A DNA stretch of 64,000 nucleotides from NCBI GenBank assembly GCA_964247055.1, contig OZ176055.1:682001-746000 (forward strand), written 5' to 3'. Each line of letters opens with the position of its first letter. Position 1 is the stretch's first letter. The position numbers and the translations under genes were made by a program. The notes under the pieces are model-generated. The model was not told the DNA's origin. It was given only the letters and a program-made list of their open reading frames with translations, and did no database searches. This document shows, piece by piece, positions 34,901 through 45,039 of the stretch. The DNA is from Paragordius varius (taxonomy: Eukaryota > Nematomorpha).

Positions 34901-37900
34901 ATTAATGTTTGAACCACAAATGTTACATAACTGATCAATTATACCGTGTAAAAGTTTGCTCTCTTGAATTGAGGAATTACCATTATCAAGGTTATGTATA
35001 TTCCTTAGCAAGGGATATAAAATTTGGTTTAATAGCACTTTATGTATACTAACATCATGTTTTAAGCCTATCGATTGTAATGAAATAAGTTCCAACAGGT
35101 TAGATATACCCTGTAGTATGTAATTAACCCCAATGGCATTTTGTATGATTTCATGTTGGTTTTTATTTTGATTTTTTTGATGATCCGTATATGGATTAAA
35201 ATTGTTTATATCTCGGTGATTTTTTTGCCTTAAACCAGGAATTATAAGAGATGAGTATTTAGTATCCGTAAGTTTTAATGATTCAACATCTAAAATATGC
35301 GTCTTGTTACCGAATAAAGCTGGAGTTGGTAAATTTCGCGAGGCTTGAACTTCAAATTCTAACCTTGGAATTTCAAGTTTGGCCTTAGTACGTTTCCTAT
35401 TATAAAGTATGTTAAAACAACATAAAATGTATGTAGGATTCAGATTAAAAAAGCGTATTTAGTTTTAAAGTCATATATATATATATATATATACAAAAGG
35501 CATTTTAATGGTTGCTTATTTCACACTATAGTAGGGGGCAATTCGCAACACAGTAGTGTATGGAAAAAAAGAAAGGCAAAAAATTGTTTATTCAACATTT
35601 TTTTGTTTTTCCCATACACTACTGTAGTGTTGCAAATTGCCCCCTACTATAGTGTTAAGCAACCATTGAAATGCATACTGTATATATATATATATATATA
35701 TTACTGTTTTTTAAATATTTTTAGTTATATTAATAAAAATTAGAGAAAAATATTATTTTTATTTAAGTTTATGGGTTTTGGATCCATTTAAAAAAAAATT
35801 GTTTAATTACAGTAAAAACGTAATTATACGGACAAAACGTAAAATATAAAGACAAAAATGTTTTTTTTCAAAAGACAACCTACCATATTTTTAAAATATG
35901 TAATTGATTGTAAATACATCTCTATTTTATACTTTGGAATTCAAAACGATTTTAAAAGTATAGAATTGTCTTTCGGAAATATTTGTCTTTACATTTTTGC
36001 GTTTTGTCCGTATAATTCTATTTTTACTGTATTTTTCAGAAGTCATTTACCAAAAGCTTTATAGTCATTATGTGCTACTTTTCTCTAAAATTTAAAAAAG
36101 GTTTATATATAATTTGATAACAATTAAAAAAAATATTAGAAAAAAAGATATAAAAATTATATATTTTTTTAAAACCATTTGTAACCCGATTTTGATAAAA
36201 TTATTCCGAAAAAAACGGTTTCGGTTCCAATCGCTGATGATTACATATCTCATGTTAATAATATTGAATCTTTTAAGAATTTATCAAAAAAAGCAACTAA
36301 ATAAAAAATAAAATATACCTAATTTTAGTTTTTCCATCTATTGAATAAATTTTTTCCGTTTGTGGCAAAGATTGCGTCTGACTTTTTTCTGAAAAGTTAT
36401 TACAACTGGTTCGTTGATTATAGTTTTCAAGAAATTCCTCAGAACTTTTTTGGATGGTTGAATTCAAAAATGTTGCATTAACATCCAAATAAAATGGGAG
36501 TAAATTCCTACATATTAGGCCCAGATAGAAAATTATTAAGGTATATATCAAATTTGAAATTTTTTTAATGGTAATATAAATTAAATAATATAATATATTC
36601 TATAGATATTGAACAAAATTACTTAAAAATTGATAAAATTTAATTTAGACATCAACTTTGAAATGTAAAACTCAAATATTAGGAAAGCTTTGTTTGAAAA
36701 TCGAAAAAAATGCCAAATAATAATCATAATATCAGCATAAGCAATTCAGTGTATAAAGGTGCTATCTATATTTAAAATTAAAAAGTAAAAAAAATGTTAG
36801 TGGTTTAAAATAATATAAAATATTTAAGTATGAATGATTATATTATTACATTTTCTTAGGTTAAGAAAAAATTTTTTTAGCGTTTTAAAATAATATACCT
36901 AATAATATAAGTAATAAGTTGCTCATTGAGGGAACTATTTTCGTTTCTTTCAGACGTTTCCAATGATTTTTTATCTATGTGGCACACAAAAAATCAATCA
37001 TTATTTTGATCGATTGAAATATTTAAATATTTTAAATTACCTGTAAAAGTTACAGTTTTAATTATGCTATTAAATATAAATATATGGCTAATTGTTTCCA
37101 ATTTGGCATTAAATGATTTTTGGAGATTATTTTCGGATTGAATTTTGTTTTCAAGTATGTGGTCCATGATGAAGGAAACATTGCTACAAAAATCTGAAAT
37201 AAAAAAATAAAAAGTATATAAATTAAAAGCAGAAATTAAACGGTAAAAAATTTACATTATAAAGACCAGGCTTAAAAAACTTAAATAATAATATTTTTTT
37301 ATAAATACAACCATATTTTTTAAACCCCAAATGCTTACAATAATATAACTGAGTAAGCTATTACCAATTTACAAGTATCTTCCTTATTCCGTAACCTAAA
37401 ACAATGAGTTCATATTTGAAATTAAAAAACGGTGATTATAAAATATACAGCAAGAATTGAAATTATACGGACAAAACGTAAAAATATAAAGACAAATATA
37501 TTTAAAAAAGACAACCCCATACTCTTGAAATCTTGTTTGTTTGATATAATACTCATTGTTTCAAACTTTAAAGAAAAGATGTATATTGGTAACCTAATCA
37601 ATTATATATTTTACGATATGTATATAAATGATTTTAATAGGCTACATATAGGCTTTCAAAACTATGGTTGTCTTTTGGAAAAAAAAACATTTTTGTCCTT
37701 ATATTTTTACGTTTTGTCCGTATAATTTCATTTCTTTACTGTATTCCTATTTTAACACTTTGACCTTATCTTAATCTATATGAAAATTTCAATTCTTAAC
37801 AGTAATAAATTCTTACTATTAATCAACTTTTCAACCATGGATTGTACCGATTTTAAGGCTTGTTGTGTGAATATTAAGCTAATATTTTCAGTGAGTGGTA

Positions 37901-40900
37901 CACCATTTATATTGTGCGGGATTAATAAATGATTGGTATTTGCATCGCTAAGATTTCGTGATGCTGAACTTTTGTTGTTAAAGATTGAATCTTGCCATTC
38001 AGTTATAACTAGGGAGTCTAGAGATTGTGTGTGTTTAAAATTGACTTTAAAGCAAAGTAAAATATATGTAGTTATATTATTAAATTTCTCCCTCTGAAAA
38101 ACTTATAATACTTTTTTTTGATAAACACATATGGATTATATACATTTATTTTCAAATATTTTTTAATAAAAAGATGAATCTTAGTTTATGTGATTAAAGT
38201 TTCGAGCTATTATTATCATTAATTTTCAAAAGCCGACAAAGAAAATTATATTTGCGATTTTTCCTTATTTAAAAATTTTATAAAAAAATTTAACGTTTTT
38301 TATGCCTTAAAAAATGGAAATGTTTCAAAATCGGTTTATTTGAAGAGAGAATCTTTTATTAATATAAACTATAAAAATTAAAACTAATCTACCATTAGAC
38401 GTGGGGCGATTTACCATCAATCTTGTATTACAAGATAAATTATATATCATAGTATCCAACAATGCGCATACAATTAGACTTAAAAGATATATATGTTGAG
38501 CAATCTCATATTCAGTAAAGCTTACAGTTTCGTTTGCAATTAAATTTGTTCTATTCTGTTGGTCGTATTCTAAAAACAATGTAAAAATCATGAAAAATTA
38601 AAAAAATGCGCCTGAAAATATGGCATTATATCATATTAAAAACAAAACGTGTTAAAACTAAAGGACAAATATTTCTTTATAGTAGAGAAAAAAATATTTT
38701 TTAATTTTTTCCATATAACCCCTAAACGATTAATTCCTATCTTAATTAATTGATTGTTTTACTGAAATACATCTCTTTTCCTTCCTTACTAAACTATTTA
38801 ATTTTTAAACTAAGATTCAGTTCAAAATATACCATTTACAATTCAAATTCACCCTTAAACAATTCAAATTAACCCTTGTACAATTCAAATTCACCCTTGA
38901 ACAATTCAAATTCACCCTAAAAATAAATTATGAAACTTCGGTCTAATATAACTCATTATTAAAATTAAAAATATTTTTATGGCAAAGTTTATTATTTTTT
39001 CAGTTTTGATTACATACAAAATTTCTTTTTTTTTTAAATATAAAAAATATAGTTAATATATAATCTTAAAAAACACATAATTTATTTTAGGGGGAATTTG
39101 AATTGTTCGAGGGTGAATTTGAATTGTTTAAGGGTGAATTTGAACTGTAAATGGTATACATTGATTATCATATATAAAACAAATTGGTTTTTTTACATTT
39201 TATTATGTATATACCTGACATTATGATTAAACAGGCATTGGCATACTTGAGTTCATTTAAGACAAGTTTGATATGTGATAAATTTTGGCTATAACTATCC
39301 AGATTAGAGGTTTGAGGCGATAATTTAAGTAATAGGATATGACACTGTAAAAGACAAGCTTCAAATTTATCCTTAAAACGAATGTATATTTCGGGTGAAT
39401 TATTTAACAAATTTTGAGATGATAAATATATCATAATACGTTTCTTTTTATTATTCATATTGTAGTTTGGAGTATCGATATTATCAAAATCACCCAATAA
39501 TACCAGTATGGTATCAAACATTTTACTATATAAATTTTCAGCAATTTGATTGATGATTAACTCATGGGAAGACATTTCTTGATTGTTGGATGTAATATTT
39601 TTCAAACTATATTTGCAGTAAAAATTAAAAATTATAAAGACTTACTTTAAAATAAAAAAAAAAATTGAAAGTAAAAACCATAATTTTTAATTATAATTCT
39701 TTCTTAATAAATCCTATAAATGATTAGTAATCTCAAATAGTTTTTGATGTTAACACAATAATTATAGTTATAGTATAAAAGGCAAAAAGAAATTTTTACA
39801 AATAATACCACATTTTACACTGTTTAAAAAAATATTTTTATAACGGATTAGTTTTGGTTATGAATAAGAAATTAAGATGTAAGATAATCATATATAAAAT
39901 ATTTTAAAAAAATCATGGAATAAAGAAAATGTTGGCTTTCCCTAAAAATATTTTAAGCCTTTGACTTTTAAACTAAAATTTTTTTTTATATATTTTTCCA
40001 TTTTCATGTAATTATGCAAAAATTAACGTTTCATAATATAATATATTAATACAAACACCCCTTACTTATATATAATGGGCAAAAATTGAATGCACATTTC
40101 ACCAATTTGAGTTTCAACCAAATCAGAATTACTTAGAGACAAATTTTTTTCTTTTTCATTTCCAAGGATTAAATCACAAAAAGCATGCAACATAAAACTA
40201 ATTTTGGGAAATGCGCTTTGTAACCAAACCATGTCTTGTCCTTCGAATGTAAAATTTTTGATTGTGTTTTGGGATTCAAAATTGGATTTTTGGAAAATAA
40301 AATTGGTGTTTTCGGTTCCAACTGTCATCACGTTAGCAAGGGCGTTTTTTAAACGATCAACCAAATCTGAATTATCGGAAAAAGTCTTTTCAGAATGAGT
40401 TATATTATCATTTTTTGACTCATGTATAGTATATGGAATTAATGTTATATATAATAGTTGTCTGAGTGCATTGATTGATTCCTGAATAAATTATCATTTT
40501 ACAATAATTACCAAACATAGTTGGGCATTTACATCTTTATATTTTAAACAAATTTTGAACAAAGTTGAACTGGTTAAAGGCAATATCCTTCTAAAGTTTT
40601 GGACAAACAAGTTTTTTGGTGTGTTTACTTCAGTTACAAAATCTAAATATAAATTAGTTAATACCTAGGGTAGAATTAAATAATAAGTTAATAATTTTTA
40701 ATATCTTCGAGGTGTCATGTTTATCGGCAACAATCAAAAGTTTGTTTAAAACAAAAAATAAAATTCCAATATAATTTATTCTATCGCCTTGGCAAAAATT
40801 ATTAATGACCCTAGATTGGAAAATTATTTAACTTTGGTTCAGTTTTAGCAATAAGCTTCTCCAATCTATTTATCGTAGTGGAGGCTGGCACTAAATCTAA

Positions 40901-41723
40901 TTTATGCTCATTTAATATTAGAGATATATAAAGATTAAATGTTTGCGTGTATTGAAGAGTATCTTTTGACTTTTCAACCACCAAATTTGATAAATTTAAA
41001 CTTTTAAATGAGATATCCATATGACGCTTAATTTAAAAACGTTACATTGTGGTAATTTTGTGAGCTAACAAAAAAATAAAACAGCCTAAAATTTTATAAT
41101 TTACATATTATTTAAATTTAATAATACTAAAGTTTGGATATACAGTCATTAAAAAAATTGATAGGATGTGCGCATAAATCAATACTATTTTTAAGGAAAT
41201 GCCTCCATGCACAATGCATAAACAATTAACCTTATGAAACATATTCTGATTAAAAATCAAAGCTTTAGGTGCTTTTAATTTTGATGAAGCGTGATAAAAT
41301 GTTATTGCCACTTTTGTGGTAACAACTCAATAGAGAATAACAAATTATGCGGACATTTTGCTAATTTTTTTTTGGTGAAAGCTAAATGTTGCAAAAATTA
41401 TCGCTAAAGTATAATACACATATAAAAATAAATGTTTTTATATTAAAAGTAATATGTGATCAACTCGTCAAAAGGCAAGCTTACTTAAAATAAAAGCAGA
41501 AAGAGCGAGATTGACGATATAGGTTAATGCTAAATTTTTGGTTGAAACAGTTGGAAAAATAGTAAAAAAACACCTGTAGGATGAAGGTATGTTTGCATTT
41601 ATAGTTGAGTAAACTTTTTTAATATGATCTAGCATAACATTTAAATTCGCACAACTCGGCATTTTTGTGGAACGAACTAGCTCATTTAGACGAGCAAAAA
41701 TATGGGACCTTCTTAGAGGACAT
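28908..41723 (-). CDS. large unidentified protein, at least 20 coding exons (over 1460 aa)
   Basis: Exons in transcript order: 41723-41485, 41310-41231, 41026-40833, 40810-40665, 40642-40533, 40481-40066, 39606-39215, 38569-38393, 38017-37817, 37193-37041, 36974-36899, 36507-36319, 35396-34881, 34258-33643, 32859-32737, 32226-32121, 31625-31211, 30444-30351, 29147-29052, 28961-28908. Phases agree across all 19 joins, giving 4392 nt ending in TGA (28910-28908). The product looks cytosolic or nuclear and largely helical (leucine-rich stretches, no signal peptide or clear membrane segment), with phrases such as ARLNELVRSTKMPSCANLN, PTPALFGNKTHILDVESLKL, LPTWYAVWDPLTTNFRLQ and QNTRITNIVRHPKIRQLL. 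I could not align it with a known family; FANCD2/FANCI and MED23-type helical proteins were considered without conviction. Two introns are exactly 22 nt. The N-terminus enters in phase 2, so an upstream exon is missing. Confidence 0.82.
29560..29798. mobile_element. MITE family A, copy 7
   Basis: TACCATTTACAATTGAAATT left and AACTAAATGGTA right, few iterons. In an intron of the large unidentified gene. Confidence 0.75.
30032..30328. mobile_element. MITE family B, copy 8
   Basis: TACAGTAAAAATTGATTACA left, TCAATTTTTACTGTA right, TA target. It ends 22 bp from the donor of exon 30444-30351. Confidence 0.8.
30803..31095. mobile_element. MITE family B, copy 9
   Basis: TACAGTTAAAGTTGAAATTA left and GTCCTTTTAATTTCAG, TTTTATTGCA right; inner arms AAAAGATAACCATACTTTT intact. 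Confidence 0.8.
32879..33145. mobile_element. MITE family A, copy 8
   Basis: TACCATTTACTATTCAAATT left, CTGTAAATGTTA right, family core in between. It starts 20 bp upstream of exon 32859-32737 on the - strand. Confidence 0.75.
33363..33608. mobile_element. MITE family A, copy 9
   Basis: TACCATTTACTATTCATTA left and GATGTAAATGATA right. It lies about 35 bp from the donor of exon 34258-33643 of the large gene, in the same intron as copy 8. Confidence 0.75.
35491..35682. mobile_element. hairpin MITE family D, copy 1, inside a (TA)n tract
   Basis: CATTTTAATGGTTGCTTA and TAAGCAACCATTGAAATG, and AGTAGGGGGCAATT with its complement AATTGCCCCCTACT, make a near-perfect fold-back of about 190 bp. (TA)n runs border both sides (35472-35493 and 35683-35700). 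Confidence 0.88.
35808..36031. mobile_element. MITE family B, copy 10 (short)
   Basis: TACAGTAAAAACGTAATTAT left and TTCTATTTTTACTGTA right; 224 bp, shorter core than other B copies. In an intron of the large gene. Confidence 0.85.
37446..37743. mobile_element. MITE family B, copy 11
   Basis: TACAGCAAGAATTGAAATTA left and ATTTCTTTACTGTA right with both inner arms. A second, truncated B left arm lies just before it (about 37228-37440). Confidence 0.85.
38830..39156. mobile_element. MITE family A, copy 10
   Basis: Four iterons left, three right; TACCATTTACAATTCAAAT and GAACTGTAAATGGTA ends. In an intron of the large gene, about 60 bp from exon 39606-39215. Confidence 0.88.
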
Positions 41724-42048
41724 CTAAAATTTAAATTTTTTAAAATTCTTGTTTTGCTTTTATCTGTTTATGATATGTTTTAGTGATATTTTTTGGAATA
41801 AAACATTTAATTTCCGCCAAAAAAATTTATTTAAAAAATCTGCACCAATTGACATTTGCCACAAAACTGTAAATAACGTTATTACAGAACTCTTAAGGCC
41901 CAAAATCATCAGCACCATGAGATTCCGGATACATTTATTCAAAATATATATATTTTATTAAAATATTTTTATACCCTCTCTTAACCCAATTTGTGACGCA
42001 GTATATCTAAATTATGACATCAAAAATTTAAAAAAATATATATTTTGC

Positions 42049-42080
<32 letters not shown>

Positions 42081-42204
42081 TCAATACAATCAAATTCTTC
42101 TAAATATTCTATCACAATTCGGATTATAAATTAAAGCAGATTTTTTATGAAAGATGCATATTACTTTTAACTTTAAAGACACATTGGTTTTAAAACTTCA
42201 TTAC

Positions 42205-42267
42205 CTTTTCATTATTATTTACTTCCCGAGGCTTAAACGAACTTTTATTTTGAAATTTTTTTAGCAT
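42205..42267 (-). CDS. candidate first coding exon upstream of the large gene
   Basis: On the - strand an ATG at 42267 opens MLKKFQNKSSFKPREVNNNE followed by K and a GTAATG donor at 42204. Composition is gene-like for this genome. It ends in phase 0, whereas the next known exon (41723) needs phase 2, so at least one exon between them is unaccounted for, or this belongs elsewhere. Confidence 0.35.
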
Positions 42268-43081
42268 TATCAAATTTTCGCTTATATTGAATAAAACACT
42301 TTTTAAAATACATTTATCTTTCAAACCCAAATTTAAATAGCTCCAAACATAATGAAACGATCAAGAGATATTAACACTAATAAATATCAATTAAAAAGCT
42401 TACCATAGTTTATTATGTATATTTTTGAACCATAATATACATTTTTTTACCAGTTGCGTTTAAGATTTTAATATAATTAAAGATTAATGGCACAATAAAG
42501 TTAAGATGGGGATTATTTTACCATTTTTTTTAATTATTGTATCATGGACCGAGACTAAAGAATGCATATTTTTGAATTTGGCCCACCCAAAAATATTTTT
42601 CAAGATCATCAAGTTTTAAATGGCCGCAAGGTATATGATTACCCAAAAAAAGGATGGAGTGTAGATTACTCGTAAGGGCTAAAATCAAGAGCGACATGAT
42701 AATCCGGATCCATTTTCTATCAGAAAGTATATTTTTATCAGGATTTTATTTTATTTTACCCGGTTTCGGACACTGTACTTTTTACTGAATATTTGATATT
42801 TGTTGGTGAAATATATATAGATTTTCTGTGGTAGTTTGGTAAGTTTGATACAATATGTACCATTTTCGCAGTCGAATGGCGATATTGTATTGGCAGTTTT
42901 TATATATTTTTATATTTCATACGTTTTTAAAACACAGTTTTAAATGTTTTAAAAAGCTTGGAATTTTGTTCTAATAATTTTATAGTTATATGGTTATGAT
43001 TTAGGTCATAGTGTAAAATACTACTTTTTGTGCCAATCTTTAAGAAAGAAACCTTAGCGAATATTTCTTGGAATAAATTTG
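42268..43081. other. intergenic with an old dispersed repeat
   Basis: The phrase GGATCCGGATTATCATG near 42700 resembles TGTATCCGGAATCTCATGG read on the - strand near 41930, so both are copies of one diverged repeat. A (TA)n run lies at 42052-42074. Nothing else is seen. Confidence 0.35.
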
Positions 43082-43355
43082 TTAGAGTGTCATTGCCAGG
43101 TGACGCATAAGCTTGGTTAAAATGTCGTTATATCCTTCTTGTTTTTCAATTTCAACTTTTTCTAATTTTTCTGATTCTCCTTGATGTTAATTATTAATTT
43201 AAGCCTACTCAAATAAATTAGATCCGTAGAATTTTTTAACGTACCTCTCTCACTGTCTGACAGGGAACTGTTGTCTGTAACAATATCTCCATCCTTGCTT
43301 TTCAATAGGCTTTTGTTAGATTTAGACTTAGTGGTATAACATGGTGTATATCGTC
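43082..43355 (-). CDS. two candidate exons, C-terminus of an unidentified charged protein
   Basis: Exons 43355-43245 and 43179-43082 join in frame (phase 1 into phase 1) across a 65-nt GT-AG intron. They read RYTPCYTTKSKSNKSLLKS, KDGDIVTDNSSLSDSERG and ESEKLEKVEIEKQEGYN, ending LMRHLAMTL and TAA at 43082. Upstream exons were not found. It may be the 3' end of a separate gene lying before the large one. Low complexity limits confidence. Confidence 0.35.
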
Positions 43356-44628
43356 CTTATTAGCAACGTTTTTAAATGTTGTTGCCACTATGGGCGCTAC
43401 CTGGAACCCTGTAAATTATATATATTTTATAATGGCTGTTCAATAAGTTTGAGTGACGACGTTTGACTGCTACCAAACTTATTTATGCTATTTTGATTTA
43501 TTTGATATAATTTTTGTGTGAGGATAGATTCTCGGCTGTACTAATGGTTATTTCTTGTAACGATGATTATAGGTTTTAGCATTTTTATCAGCATTATGTG
43601 TACAAACCTGTAAAAACAGTGGAAATTTTGTACGCATTGATAAAAAATATAATTTATGTTTATGATGTTTTACGTGAGAATCACAATGATTTTGGTCAAA
43701 AAATAGACAGAACCATACGCTTTTAGATTGCCGGAAGAAGTTATTGCCACTTTTATCTTCGAAGTCAGGGAGTCGCGAAAATAGTGAACATAATAGTTAA
43801 TTAATATTTTTAAATCCGAAAGTTTGAATTTTGTAAAACTCTCTAAAATGGACAAATTTACATAAAATTAACGGAAGCAAAGATTGGTGAGTAATTATTT
43901 AATTAAATATTTATTTTGTTGGAGCACATCTTATGATATATGCATGTTAGAAACAGTATAAAAACGCGATATTTATATGTTGTTTAATATACACACACAT
44001 CATAAAGACAATTTTATAACATATCAATTATCCAATTTTATCCTACGAGAAAAAATTGCCCAGTGTTTACAGTACAACCTGCTGCTATTACAGGGTTTAC
44101 GTTGGTGAATTCAGATGCGTAATCCTAATTTATACCCCGCTGAGCATGACCGCAAGTAACACCCCCATATATTTATCTGAGTTTTGAATACGTGGTATAA
44201 TACTCATAGATAAGACTGTTTTTCAAAGTTCTTCAAATTCCTAAGTATAAAGCCTCTCGCAGTAGAGAAAACAGCATCTTATTTCATTTAATTTGGGACA
44301 CGTAACTTAGCCTTTGTAACCTTTTTTTAATTAGTATTTTTTTACAATTTATAACAAATCTGATTATTTTATATATCTTTAGACAATTACACAATCCCTT
44401 TTATAATGTGTAACATTTTAGGATTTCATTAATATTCAATTGTTTTCCTTTAGTAAATTTATATAGAGTCTTTACTCCTACGTTTTCTTTATACACAAAA
44501 TGTTTAAAACAAAAAAGAGAAATAATTATATTCTTTCTTACGCTTTGCCAAAAATTGTCGTTGGTTATGTCCGGCCTAAGAAAAAATTTTTTTGGAATAC
44601 CAAATTTACACGGACATAGTAATAAACA

Positions 44629-44810
44629 TACAGTATGAGTAGTATATATTGCTAGAAAGTTATTAATTATTGCCAAATAGCATATACAACAAAGGGCAGT
44701 ATTATTGGCTTATAATTTTTTTTTACCTTTTTTCTCAATAATTCTCTTTGTCGCATATGCTATTGGCAATAATTAATAATTATCTAAAAATATATACTTA
44801 CTCATACTAT
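44629..44810. mobile_element. hairpin MITE family F, copy 1
   Basis: TACAGTATGAGTAGTATATA left and ATATACTTACTCATACTATA right are complementary, with TTAATTATTGCCAAATAGCA repeated in inverse near the middle. Confidence 0.8.
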
Positions 44811-45039
44811 AATATTTTATACAATGCCTCAAATATTATGTATTAAAATAATATAAATATGATAATACCCAAACATGCACAATAATTATTTATTTCTCCT
44901 AATAATAAAACACATTCAATATTTTGATTTTGAAATATTTATTGATTGGATTATAAAGATGCTTCAAGAAAAATAAAAATAATCATACAACACTATCATG
45001 ATTAAGTTTTAATTAATGTATTATTAATCTATAAGGAGT

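Noticed and set aside
41485-41723. A 44-nt intron (GTGTTTTTTT ... TTTAG) inside the first assigned exon of the large gene
   Set aside because: The frame is open straight through and joins the next exon in phase; removing 44 nt would shift it.
28908-41723. Assignment of the large gene to FANCD2, FANCI, MED23 or MMS22L
   Set aside because: A few phrases near the C-terminus (QNTRITNIVRHPKIR) look loosely similar to FANCD2, but no consistent alignment over several exons could be made by eye.
43245-43408. A longer exon starting at 43408 with sequence FQVAPIVATTFKNVANK
   Set aside because: Careful reading shows an in-frame TGA before the donor; only the shorter exon from 43355 is open.
43437-43870. 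Possible mariner-like transposase remnant
   Set aside because: Open frames exist on both strands, but none shows catalytic or family motifs that I can point to.
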